This document shows positions 7,923 through 16,858 of a stretch of 64,000 nucleotides of DNA, piece after piece. The notes under the pieces were generated by a model. It searched no databases, was not told the origin of the DNA, and saw nothing but the letters and a program-made list of their open reading frames with translations. The DNA is from Fretibacter rubidus. GTDB taxonomy: Bacteria > Pseudomonadota > Alphaproteobacteria > Caulobacterales > Maricaulaceae. The position numbers and the translations under genes were made by a program. Each line of letters begins with the position of its first letter. Position 1 is the first letter of the stretch. The stretch spans positions 3,038,001 to 3,102,000 of the forward strand of contig NZ_CP163423.1 of NCBI RefSeq assembly GCF_041429785.1. Reading direction: 5' to 3'.

Positions 7923-10900
7923 TTATTCAGCAGGAACAGGCGTTCCAGCTCCAAGATCGGCCTTATCTGCCAATTCCAAATCTTCCAAGGCCAGTTGAAC
8001 ATTGGGGTCATAGGTGCTGCCGAGCGGCGGTTGCTTCACCCCTGTCCAAATGCCTTTCCATCCGCGCGATATATCAATGCCCATGGCAAACATCGCAGGT
8101 ACAAGGAATAACGTTAGGAAGAAGTCAAACAAAACACCAAAGGCCAAAGCCACCACAAGCGGTTTTAAAAATTCCGCTTGGGCAGAGTTTTCCGCCAGCA
8201 TGGGCAAGATACCGACAAAGGTCGTCAATGAGGTGAGTAGAATGGGGCGAAAGCGCGATACACAGGCATCGACAATCGACTGATACGCGCCAATACCGCG
8301 CGCACGGAGGCGGTTTACATAATCAATTAAAACCAGATTGTCATTAATTGCCACACCCGCCGCCGCAAAGAAGCCAAAGATAGACATGAATGACATTGGA
8401 ATCCCCGTGACCAACGCCCCGACCACCATGCCGACATAGGCAAAAGGAATGGCGACCAGAATTAAGAGAGGCTGAGAATAGGATTTAAACGCAATGGCAA
8501 GGATCATATAGGTCACCGCCAAAACGAATAACCCAAAGAACATCAATTCGCGCATTTGACGTTGTTGCTCTTCGTCTACGCCAACCAATATGCGTTCGGC
8601 ATCAGGATATTTAATATTCCATTCCGGTAGAAAGTTTGCTTCTAAGTCATCCATAATTTCTTGGCGCACATCGGCCTCGCCGATAACTACGGCACCGGTG
8701 TAGGCGACTTGTTTACGGTCGCGACGGTTGACCCGCGACACACCAGGGCCGAAGCTGACATCGGCCACTTCAAAGAGAGGAACTTCAACACCGCCTGCCC
8801 CACGAATGCGCAGGTTTTTCAGCGTGTCAATCGAGTCGCGCGCGGCTTCGGGATAGCGCACAACCACACGCACATCTTCACCGTTACGCGGCAAGCGCTG
8901 TACTTCGCGGCCAAAAAACGCTTCGCGCACCTGGCGGGATACATCCGCCAATGTAATGCCCAAGGCCTGAGCGCCTGGTTTAAGTTGAAAACGCATTTCC
9001 TGCGCGCTGCTTTCAAAATTATCCCATGTGCGAGCGACGCCACTATAGCTATCGAATTGCGTTTTCAAATCCTTGATGGCAGCCTCAAGCGTGGTTGGGT
9101 TTTTCGCTGCAACCCCAAAGAAAAGACCACGATTATTATTACCGCCACCCCCTGCATTAATTGACACGCGGTAAGCATCAGGAATTTCACCGAGGTATTT
9201 TTCAAACGCCTGTTCAATATCAGTATTGCTGACCGTGTCGCGTTTTTCGAGTGGTGCAAGACCTAAAAACGCCTGTAATCTATTCCCCGCAATAAAGCTG
9301 CCCGGGGACGGAATGATGGTATAATCAACGCCAAAATCCTGCTTGCCATTTTCGTTTAAGCGTTCAATTGCCTCTGACATTTGGTTTTGCACTTGCAAGA
9401 GACGATTATAGGAGGTGCCTTCGGGGAAGCGAATGTTGACCTGCATCATATCGCCACTAACATTACCGTCAGGCGAATATTTTGCGTAACCAAATTTCGC
9501 TGCGCCAAAGGCCAATACAAATAGCGCGATGAAGCTTGTGAAGGTCGCATAACGCCATTTGATACAAAACGCCGCCACAGGCCTGAATACATTGCTAGCA
9601 AAGTTAACAAGGCTTTGGGATATCCGCTCTTGTGTCCGGATTAGGAAATTTTCAGAGCCCTTTTTGATCGGTTTTAAATGGCGCAAATGTGCTGGCAAAA
9701 TTAAGAAGGACTCAATCAAAGAGAACAGCAAAGCCGCAACCACAACAAATGTAATTTGCGATGTGATTGTGACTTGCGAAACGGTCAACATAGCAAAAGG
9801 CGAGAACGCCAGCATGGTCGTTAGGACCGCGAAGAAGACGGGCTTGGCGACCATAGATGCCCCCGCAATCGCCCCGCGTTCTCCCGTGACACCATTTTCC
9901 ACATGCAAGTGAACGCTTTCACCCACAACAATCGCGTCATCCACAATAATCCCAATAACTAATAAGAAGGCAAAGACAGAGAAAATATTAAAGCTAATGC
10001 CCATGGCCGGTGCGATGGCCAAAGCCCCCATAAAGGCAATGAGAATTCCGACACTCACCCAAACGGCTACGACAGGCCGCAGAAAGAGGCACAGAAAAAT
10101 AAGGACCAGCACCATACCCATAAGGGCGTTGGTGAAAATCAAGTTCATCATACCACCAAAACCGTCGGCCATATTGGCCCAAACCTCTAAGGTAATTCCA
10201 GGGGGGAGCGTCTCATTACGCTCTTTTACAAACTCTTCAAAAATACGGCCCGTCTTTGTGATGTTGCTTTTTTCAGGTGACAACACGCGCATAAACATGG
10301 CGGGCTTACCTTTATATTCAGACTTGAAATCAAAATCTTCAAAACCGTCAATAACCCGTGCGATATCTTTGACCCGCACTGTGCCGCCAGAGGCCGATTG
10401 ACGAATGATAATATCTTCAAATTCCGCCTTGGATACGGCCTGATTACGCGTGCGAAGTTGCAGGGAGCCCGTCGATGTGCGCACTTCGCCCGCTGATGCG
10501 TTGAGCGACGTGCCAGAAATAGCTTGAGCGACTTGGGAGAAGGTCAGATTAAAGCGGCGCAAATCGTTTTCAGAAATCTCAATTGTGATCTCTTCTTCCA
10601 ATTTGGTAATCATCTGCGTTAGCTCACCGCCGGGCAGCTTGGCCATTTCGCGCGTGATATCTATGGCAAGGCGTTGCAGTTCTTTGCGGTCAACATCATC
10701 CTGCCCGTAAAGCGCAAGATAGAGATAATCAATTTCAATGTCGCCGCGCCGTGTGTTCAGGCGAAAGGCGTCTGGTGGCAGATTATTGATGCCATCAACA
10801 CGGGATTTAACTTGGTCTAAAATTCGGTCAAAATCAGATGTCACAAGCGTCTGAATAGTCACAGAGCCGCTACCTTCGCGGGCGTTGGCTTCGATATAGT

Positions 10901-11135
10901 CGATGCCGTCAATGCCTTCAATCGCCTGCTCAATACGCGAGATGATTTGTTCTTGGATGTCATTGGGCGACGCGCCGAGCCAGACGCCTGATACGCTAAT
11001 CGTTGTAACCTTTGGCGCAGGAACAAATTCACGCTCTAATTTGAAAAAGCCGTATATCCCCATAAGGATAATTGCGACCATCAAAAGATTAGCCGCAATT
11101 GCGTTTTTAACCCACCATCCAAGAAATCGCTTCAT
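7923..11135 (-). CDS. RND efflux pump permease (HAE family)
   Basis: A 1,070-residue inner-membrane proton-driven transporter of the AcrB/MexB superfamily. It shows the standard layout: TM1 at about residues 12-30, a large periplasmic loop, TM2-6 beginning near LIFTNALMGMVLVLIFLCLF, a second loop, and TM8-12 near the C-terminus. The proton-relay pair is in VIGIIVDDAIVVGE (TM4). The second half has the mirror motif GVAINDNLVLIDYVNR. Substrate is not predictable, although the branch is closer to multidrug than heavy-metal pumps. The start codon is 2 bp from the adaptor stop, showing tight coupling. Pump, adaptor and outer-membrane channel are all present. Confidence 0.95.
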   Translation of the reverse strand: MKRFLGWWVKNAIAANLLMVAIILMGIYGFFKLEREFVPAPKVTTISVSGVWLGASPNDIQEQIISRIEQAIEGIDGIDYIEANAREGSGSVTIQTLVTSDFDRILDQVKSRVDGINNLPPDAFRLNTRRGDIEIDYLYLALYGQDDVDRKELQRLAIDITREMAKLPGGELTQMITKLEEEITIEISENDLRRFNLTFSQVAQAISGTSLNASAGEVRTSTGSLQLRTRNQAVSKAEFEDIIIRQSASGGTVRVKDIARVIDGFEDFDFKSEYKGKPAMFMRVLSPEKSNITKTGRIFEEFVKERNETLPPGITLEVWANMADGFGGMMNLIFTNALMGMVLVLIFLCLFLRPVVAVWVSVGILIAFMGALAIAPAMGISFNIFSVFAFLLVIGIIVDDAIVVGESVHLHVENGVTGERGAIAGASMVAKPVFFAVLTTMLAFSPFAMLTVSQVTITSQITFVVVAALLFSLIESFLILPAHLRHLKPIKKGSENFLIRTQERISQSLVNFASNVFRPVAAFCIKWRYATFTSFIALFVLAFGAAKFGYAKYSPDGNVSGDMMQVNIRFPEGTSYNRLLQVQNQMSEAIERLNENGKQDFGVDYTIIPSPGSFIAGNRLQAFLGLAPLEKRDTVSNTDIEQAFEKYLGEIPDAYRVSINAGGGGNNNRGLFFGVAAKNPTTLEAAIKDLKTQFDSYSGVARTWDNFESSAQEMRFQLKPGAQALGITLADVSRQVREAFFGREVQRLPRNGEDVRVVVRYPEAARDSIDTLKNLRIRGAGGVEVPLFEVADVSFGPGVSRVNRRDRKQVAYTGAVVIGEADVRQEIMDDLEANFLPEWNIKYPDAERILVGVDEEQQRQMRELMFFGLFVLAVTYMILAIAFKSYSQPLLILVAIPFAYVGMVVGALVTGIPMSFMSIFGFFAAAGVAINDNLVLIDYVNRLRARGIGAYQSIVDACVSRFRPILLTSLTTFVGILPMLAENSAQAEFLKPLVVALAFGVLFDFFLTLFLVPAMFAMGIDISRGWKGIWTGVKQPPLGSTYDPNVQLALEDLELADKADLGAGTPVPAE

Positions 11136-11137
11136 CG

Positions 11138-12577
11138 TTAGTTCCCTCCACCTGGCGGATTATCTGATGTCGCAGTGCCCTCGCCTGGCTTTTTGTCACT
11201 TTTTTCATCGACTTTAGTGTCGTCTTTCTTTTTACGCCCAAAAAGGCCGCGCTTTTCTTCTTTGTCATCCGGTTTGGCTGCCTCTTCGGCTTCAGCTTTT
11301 TTAACCCAGTCAGGTTTAGGCGGCTCTATGAGGACAACGGTTGGATCATTGGCATCCAGCACCTTAAAAGATAGCGTGAGTTGCGATTTTTCTAACGGCG
11401 AGACAATGACGTATTCGCCGGGCTCCACACCTGATTTCAAAACCGCGCGCTGTGCGTTGGTGTCGTACACCACTGCGTCGCGGCTTTCAGCTTTACCTTT
11501 GTCATCGACAACATAGACTTTGTCTTCGGGACGAAGCGCGTCGCGCGGAATAACAATGGCGCTTTCCAGCGTGCGGCCAATAATATCAGCATCAACAAAT
11601 AAGCCAGGGGGCAGCGGCGTGCCGTCTTCTGACGCGCCTTTGCCGTAAGGGTCTAGCACTTCGACAATGGCCGACAACGTGCGTGTTTGCGGATCAAAAG
11701 TTCCGTCTGTACGCACAATTTTACCATTCCAAATTTGTTTTTTGCCCGCGATCACGGCTGACAAAATAACGTCCGTCGCCTTAGACCTATCTGTGACAGC
11801 CATAGAGAGCGGAATATCAACGCGGGTTAGGTCCGCGTCATTTAGCGACAAAGGAATTTCAACCGCCTCTGTTGAAAACACGCGGGCCAGCCGTGTGCCA
11901 GGCCCAACAAATTGACCAACATCAGCAAAGCGCTCACGAATGCGACCATTGAACGGCGCGCGAATTGTAGCGCGCGACAGCTGTAATTTTGCATTATTTA
12001 AATCAGCTTGCGCGGATAATAAATTGGCTTCAGCTTCGGCGAGTTGCGGCTTGCGCAGGGTCAACGGTGACGGTTCACCCCCGCGCCCTAAATCCGCCCA
12101 ATCCTGGCGCGCAATTTCACCTTCGGCTTTTTCACGAATGACAAGCTGTTCAGCGCGAGCTATGCCAGCTTGCGCCCGTAACACGGCGACTTGAAAATCT
12201 GCCTCTTCAATTTTTAACAAGATATCGCCTGTTTTAAATTGACCGCCTGCCACAAATTGATCGGACACATAAACAACTTTGCCGCCCACTTGCGGCGTGA
12301 GGTCAACTTCGGTCCGAGGGCGCGATTGTCCTTGCACCAACGCGTCCAAGACAACGGTATCTGAATAGGCTTGCTGCGCCATAATCGCGAGCGACGGGTC
12401 ACGGCGTTTTTTGGCTTCGGGCGGTGATTTACCGGCTGCCATTAAAAACAGTAATAACCCAGCAAAAAGGATAATCGCAAAAATAACTCCAACCACGACA
12501 AGCTTTCGCGTCGGGCTGCCAACAGCATCTTGCGCCGCAACACTGTTTTGGGGGATGTAGTTTTTGTTCTGACTCAT
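11138..12577 (-). CDS. RND efflux periplasmic adaptor (membrane fusion protein)
   Basis: A 479-residue membrane fusion protein that links the pump at 7923 to the outer-membrane factor at 12670. After a cytoplasmic tail there is one TM anchor (about residues 29-49), then a lipoyl/barrel-sandwich domain split by an alpha-helical hairpin (about 90-205, AQAGIARAEQLV to NAKLQLSRATIRAPFNGRI), and a beta-barrel domain. The last about 50 residues are a highly charged low-complexity tail rich in K, D and E with a final GGGN. Such a tail is unusual for the family and has no obvious function. The gene overlaps nothing and lies 92 bp after the outer-membrane factor. Confidence 0.92.
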   Translation of the reverse strand: MSQNKNYIPQNSVAAQDAVGSPTRKLVVVGVIFAIILFAGLLLFLMAAGKSPPEAKKRRDPSLAIMAQQAYSDTVVLDALVQGQSRPRTEVDLTPQVGGKVVYVSDQFVAGGQFKTGDILLKIEEADFQVAVLRAQAGIARAEQLVIREKAEGEIARQDWADLGRGGEPSPLTLRKPQLAEAEANLLSAQADLNNAKLQLSRATIRAPFNGRIRERFADVGQFVGPGTRLARVFSTEAVEIPLSLNDADLTRVDIPLSMAVTDRSKATDVILSAVIAGKKQIWNGKIVRTDGTFDPQTRTLSAIVEVLDPYGKGASEDGTPLPPGLFVDADIIGRTLESAIVIPRDALRPEDKVYVVDDKGKAESRDAVVYDTNAQRAVLKSGVEPGEYVIVSPLEKSQLTLSFKVLDANDPTVVLIEPPKPDWVKKAEAEEAAKPDDKEEKRGLFGRKKKDDTKVDEKSDKKPGEGTATSDNPPGGGN

Positions 12578-12669
12578 AAGAGCAGTCCTTTATGCGTGGG
12601 ACACCCGAATAGAGGCGTCCCTGTAAATCATACGCTTAATTTAAGCCCACGTCTTGGTCTTTATAACAG

Positions 12670-14157
12670 CTATGGCTGCAAAGACGCAAAATTGACCTCA
12701 TTTTCAGCCAGTTGAGGGCTTAAATTACCATTATTGGTGATATCACCGCCGCCCAAGGCGACATGAAGACGAACACGATTAGAAAGACGCTCTTTACGCG
12801 CACTGATCAGTTGGCTCTCAGCGCTAAGGCGGCGTGATTGACTGTCCAGTAATTGCAGGATGCTGGCAAGGCCTTCTGTGTAGCGCAATTCCAAGCGGCG
12901 TTCGGCTTCTACCGCTTCTTCAAGCGATGTGCGCAACGCCACTTCGCGTTCCTCAAGCCGGTCTTCGGCGTCAAGGGCGTTTTCTACCTCTAGGTAAGCG
13001 GTCAGTACAGCGCCCGTATAACCTTCGAGTTGCTGGCGCAGAATTTGGTCTTGTTGTTCAATATTGGCTTTGATGCGGCCGCCTTGAAAAATTGGCGCAG
13101 TCAGTCCTGCTGTTAGGCTGGCAACCAGTGAGTCGATATCAAAGATATTATTTAAGGCAGATGCGTTATCAGTGATATTGCCCGACAACGTTAGGCTAGG
13201 CAAAAGCGCCTTGCGGGCCACATCCACATTCAACCCTGCCGCACGCATACGGCGTTCCGCAGCAAGCAAATCCGGGCGATGACGCAGCACAAAGGCTGGC
13301 GTTCCCGCGCCGCTAAGTAGCGGAAGTGGCGGCAGGTCAGCTGCAGCGGTTAAGCTTTCGTCAGGGTATTCGCGGAGCAGGACTTCGAGCGAACGCGATA
13401 GCGCCGATAAGCGTTGGCGACGGCTAGATTGCAAAGCTTGGGCATTGGCGAGTGATGAGCGCGCAAGCCGAACATCAGACGACCCCGTCACGCCGCCTTC
13501 AAAACGGCGCGTTGTGAGCCGCAATGCGCGTTCTTGCGTTTCAACCTCACGCTCTGACAGCTCCGTCAAAAGACGCGCCTCAATCAGGTCAAACCATGTT
13601 TGGGTCACCCGTGCGGCAATCGCCAAGCGCGCGCCAGCATAATCAGCATCAGAGGCAGCGACATCTAGTTCAGCTGCGTCAACCCCGTCGCGAATACGGC
13701 CCCAAAGGTCATATTCCCAGCTAGCATCGACACGTGCCGAAATAGAGCTAGACCCACCAATAAGGTCATTGCCACTTTCAGTACGCCCTACGCCGCCGCC
13801 CGCTGTCACCGATGGCAATAAATCAGCTTGGGTAATGCCCAAACGGGCTAGTGCGGCGCGGTAGCGGGCCTCTGACACGCGGATATCAGTATTTTGCGAC
13901 AAAGCCTGATCAACAAGGGCTGTAAGCTGGTTGTCGTTAAAGCCTGCAATCCAATCTGTGCGCGGTAAATCCTCTGGCGCGGCCTCGCTCCACTGCAAAG
14001 CGCCTGTCTGCGATATAGGCGCAGCAGGCACATCCGCAGCGACAACGGTTTTTTGCGGTTTTAAATCGAGCGTGGAACAGCCCGTTAACATCACAGCACT
14101 TAAGGCTGTAGCCCTCAACACCATGGCACTGGCGGTGAGCGAAAATAATTTAGTCAT
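12670..14157 (-). CDS. TolC/OprM-like outer-membrane efflux factor lipoprotein
   Basis: About 495 residues, an outer-membrane channel of the NodT/OprM type with two OEP repeats (about 95-270 and 300-480). The open frame extends to 14250, but the ATG at 14157 is preferred. It is preceded by a good GGGAG site and begins a lipoprotein signal ending in MLTGC, which would otherwise be buried after about 30 extra residues. The tail carries the typical YTEGLASILQLLDSQSRRLSAESQL helix. It is the first gene of a four-gene minus-strand operon with adaptor, permease and M13 peptidase. Confidence 0.92.
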   Translation of the reverse strand: MTKLFSLTASAMVLRATALSAVMLTGCSTLDLKPQKTVVAADVPAAPISQTGALQWSEAAPEDLPRTDWIAGFNDNQLTALVDQALSQNTDIRVSEARYRAALARLGITQADLLPSVTAGGGVGRTESGNDLIGGSSSISARVDASWEYDLWGRIRDGVDAAELDVAASDADYAGARLAIAARVTQTWFDLIEARLLTELSEREVETQERALRLTTRRFEGGVTGSSDVRLARSSLANAQALQSSRRQRLSALSRSLEVLLREYPDESLTAAADLPPLPLLSGAGTPAFVLRHRPDLLAAERRMRAAGLNVDVARKALLPSLTLSGNITDNASALNNIFDIDSLVASLTAGLTAPIFQGGRIKANIEQQDQILRQQLEGYTGAVLTAYLEVENALDAEDRLEEREVALRTSLEEAVEAERRLELRYTEGLASILQLLDSQSRRLSAESQLISARKERLSNRVRLHVALGGGDITNNGNLSPQLAENEVNFASLQP

Positions 14158-14533
14158 ATCTGTCTCCCTTCCCTGTCTTAGGCCGTTATTTTTATAAATG
14201 TCAATAAAAATTATCGAAAAACGATAATACAGAGACGGTTTTATTCTCATCTGGGCGTCCGGTTATATAGTCATGAATAAGCACAATGGTCATGATAAAT
14301 TATTGTCATGTTTAACAAAACTGGCCCATATCTGTAAGGTGCTGCCGCGCACAACATTTTCAGAGAAGCCAATTATTATTATGTTACGCAAAAAAGACGG
14401 TTTTGTGACATTGTCGCGCGGCACTTATAGCCTTATTGCGCTAGACGCTATCTATGGTCTATGGGCGTGGAGCAGAACCATATTATAGCGGTAAATAAGA
14501 TAGACTTATCATCACGAGGCCCAATAAAGTTAT
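14158..14533. promoter_or_regulatory. Divergent intergenic region between the efflux operon and phoR
   Basis: This 376-bp stretch contains no convincing gene and should carry the promoters of the minus-strand efflux operon and of plus-strand phoR. It holds an AT-rich perfect inverted repeat at 14211-14227 (listed separately). A short open frame at 14273-14488 lacks support. GGCCCAATAAAG at 14518-14529 is repeated exactly before phoU at 16134. Confidence 0.6.
14211..14227. promoter_or_regulatory. Perfect inverted repeat, possible efflux-operon operator
   Basis: TTATCGAAAAACGATAA: two perfect 6-bp arms around an A5 spacer, 54 bp upstream of the outer-membrane factor start. The size and symmetry suit a dimeric repressor (PadR, TetR or MarR type). 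No such regulator is encoded next to it, so the assignment is an inference from position. Confidence 0.45.
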
Positions 14534-16036
14534 ATGCCAGTACCGCCTGAAATTGACACAGACAAAGAGGTATCCAATATGCCCTCTTTATCACCTCACC
14601 CTGTCGATGAGCCGACACCACGGTTAGATCCGACCGACAGAGCGATTATCGCGCTTATTGGTTTTGGGCTTATGCTCGTCATGGCGGCGTTTACCGAGAC
14701 ACATTTTATCATTGCCATTATAAGCGCCCTCACCTTTACATTTTTAGTGCAACTCTATGGACGCCTGCCTCGGCGTGAATTTATAAGCTCAAGCGAGCGC
14801 CGCCGCATATCGGCCTCTGATGATAATATGTTTGGCGAACGCGCGATCGCAGAGAGCCTGCTGGACGGAATCTGGATTGTGAACCCTATTGGTCGGATCA
14901 TCTATGCCAATCAAACGGCAGAAGACATATGGGGCAAAATAGAGGTGGGCCAACGCATGACAACGGTGACCCGCGCCATGGTCATCCAGACTGTGGTCAG
15001 TGATGCCCACGCGGGGCGCGTTGTTGATCCTGTGCATTATCATTCCGAAACACCAACAGATTTGCATCTGCGTATATCTGCCAGCCCAATCCTGCCCAGT
15101 GGCATTGACGACACACGATATCGCCATGCTCTTGTGGTGTTTCGCGACGAGACCGCATCAGAAAAAGCCGCCGTCATGCAAGGGGACTTTCTGGCCAATG
15201 CCTCACATGAGCTAAAGACGCCGATAGCCTCGCTACTGGGTTATATTGAAACCCTACGCGGCCATGCCAAGGACGACCCTATCGCACGCGATAAATTTCT
15301 CGGTATTATGCAAGAACAAGCCGAGCGGATGCAGCGGCTTATCAGTGACTTGTTGTCTTTACGCCAAATTGAACAGGTTGAACATATTGCACCCAGCGGG
15401 AAAGCTGATTTTGCCCAAGCGACGCAACGTGCCATTGACACCATCTCGCCAATGGCGCGAAAGCGCGGCGTGTCGTTGGCCGCCGTCGACCTTAGCCCGC
15501 AATGGGTCATCGGCCACGAGGACGAACTTGTGCAGCTTTGCGTCAATATCATCGACAATGCCGTGAAGATGAGCCCAAAAGGCGGGACTGTTTCGGTCAG
15601 GCTGTCACGGTCAGAAACATGGCGCCCACAAAGCCTGACGCTGCGGGCAGATGATAATGAACGCACGAAAACGCGTCTCATCATTGCCCCGCCCAATACA
15701 CAGCGCCCCTATGTTGTCTTGCAAGTCAAAGACGAAGGGCCTGGATTTTCCAAAGATCATCTCCCCCGTATTGGCGAGCGGTTTTACCGTGTCATGGGCG
15801 ACCGGCTATCGCGAGAAAAAGGGACTGGTCTAGGTCTCGCTATTGTGAAACATATCATCATGCGTCACAGGGGCGGCCTTCATATCAAAACGTTGTCCAA
15901 GCCCAAAGAGGATATTTTTGGCATGGTGGACACCACGGTGCAAGAGGCCTCCGAAACAGGCGACAATCCCGTTAAAACAGGCACTCAATTCACCGCGATT
16001 ATACCCGCAGCAACGGACACAGCACCAGATCAATAA
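14534..16036 (+). CDS. phoR: Phosphate-regulon sensor histidine kinase PhoR
   Basis: A 500-residue membrane histidine kinase. Two hydrophobic segments at about 37-53 and 57-75 form a short hairpin with little periplasmic sequence, as in PhoR. A PAS domain follows (about 105-205), then HisKA with the phospho-acceptor His225 in NASHELKTP. The HATPase domain has the N box (NIIDNAVKMSP), G1 (VKDEGPGF) and G2 (GTGLGLAIVKHI). It would phosphorylate PhoB during phosphate limitation, with PhoU as inhibitor. It is followed by phoU and phoB without the intervening pstCAB genes common in alphaproteobacteria. The first ATG is used; a second in-frame Met at residue 16 is possible. Confidence 0.9.
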   Translation: MPVPPEIDTDKEVSNMPSLSPHPVDEPTPRLDPTDRAIIALIGFGLMLVMAAFTETHFIIAIISALTFTFLVQLYGRLPRREFISSSERRRISASDDNMFGERAIAESLLDGIWIVNPIGRIIYANQTAEDIWGKIEVGQRMTTVTRAMVIQTVVSDAHAGRVVDPVHYHSETPTDLHLRISASPILPSGIDDTRYRHALVVFRDETASEKAAVMQGDFLANASHELKTPIASLLGYIETLRGHAKDDPIARDKFLGIMQEQAERMQRLISDLLSLRQIEQVEHIAPSGKADFAQATQRAIDTISPMARKRGVSLAAVDLSPQWVIGHEDELVQLCVNIIDNAVKMSPKGGTVSVRLSRSETWRPQSLTLRADDNERTKTRLIIAPPNTQRPYVVLQVKDEGPGFSKDHLPRIGERFYRVMGDRLSREKGTGLGLAIVKHIIMRHRGGLHIKTLSKPKEDIFGMVDTTVQEASETGDNPVKTGTQFTAIIPAATDTAPDQ

Positions 16037-16079
16037 ACACCGCTAGAAAAATCAAGCAAATCAATCTATGCCGAATTGA

Positions 16080-16108
16080 TTTCATAAATGTGTCATAAAA
16101 CAGTAATA
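16080..16108 (+). promoter_or_regulatory. Pho-box-like direct repeats upstream of phoU
   Basis: TTTCATA at 16080 and TGTCATA at 16091 are repeated with the 11-bp period of a PhoB box, and a weaker third copy (AGTAATA) starts at 16102. A -10-like TAGAAT lies at 16107-16112. The site is between phoR and phoU, about 50 bp before the phoU start, suggesting PhoB-driven expression of phoU-phoB. Confidence 0.6.
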
Positions 16109-16156
16109 GAATAGACACGAAACCGCCCTAAGCGGCCCAATAAAGGTAGATACGCT

Positions 16157-16858
16157 ATGCACGCTGATCACATAAACCCAACATATGACAACGATTTGAA
16201 TCTTTTAAACAATTCACTGTCCCAAATGGGCGCAATCGTCGAAGATATGATAGGGGGCGCTATACGCGCTGTCAAAAAGCGCGACTCAGAGCTCGCAAAA
16301 GCGACTATTCTGCGCGATAAAGAGGTCAACACTCTACAAGAAGAAATTGACGCAGACGCGCTTCGCTTACTGGCCCTCCGCCATCCAATTGCCACAGATT
16401 TACGCCGCGTTATCGGCACCATCCGCGCCACTAATGATTTAGAACGCATGGGCGATTTGGCCGAAGGCATCGCCCGTCGCGCACTCGACGTCAACGCCTT
16501 TGAGGCTGTTGATTTGGCCCGCGGTGTATCGCGCATGGGCAAGCTGGTTAAACGCCAAGTCAAAGACGCGCTTGACGCCATGTTTACAGAGAATGCCGAT
16601 AAAGCTGTGCAGGTCTGGCTTCATGACCAAGATGTTGACGCGCTTTATGCGTCGTTGTTTCGGGAACTTCTGACCTATATGATGGAAGATCACCGCAACA
16701 TCAAAGCCTGTACCAGCCTTTTGTTTATCGCTAAAAACCTAGAGCGCATTGGCGACCATGCGACCAATATTTCCGAGATAGTGTACTTCACCGTTCACGG
16801 GCGGTCATTGACAAATGACGACCTTGTTCTGGACGGTCAAGAAGAGGATGAAGACTAG
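16157..16858 (+). CDS. phoU: Phosphate signalling regulator PhoU
   Basis: A 233-residue soluble protein with the two tandem three-helix PhoU domains (about 10-105 and 115-215). The conserved metal-binding E/DxxxD-type motifs are visible: RATNDLERMGDLAEGIA in the first repeat and IAKNLERIGDHATNISE in the second. PhoU connects the Pst phosphate transporter to PhoR and suppresses the Pho response when phosphate is abundant. The tail is acidic. It has an AAAGG site before the ATG, a Pho-box-like element upstream, and overlaps phoB by 11 bp. Confidence 0.95.
   Translation: MHADHINPTYDNDLNLLNNSLSQMGAIVEDMIGGAIRAVKKRDSELAKATILRDKEVNTLQEEIDADALRLLALRHPIATDLRRVIGTIRATNDLERMGDLAEGIARRALDVNAFEAVDLARGVSRMGKLVKRQVKDALDAMFTENADKAVQVWLHDQDVDALYASLFRELLTYMMEDHRNIKACTSLLFIAKNLERIGDHATNISEIVYFTVHGRSLTNDDLVLDGQEEDED

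Noticed and set aside
7577-8236. 219-codon plus-strand frame spanning the M13 peptidase and RND permease genes
   Set aside because: It is antisense to two confidently identified genes and encodes a low-quality sequence.
14273-14488. 71-codon plus-strand open frame between the efflux operon and phoR
   Set aside because: No ribosome-binding site, no family, and it lies in a divergent promoter region. Composition is not clearly coding.
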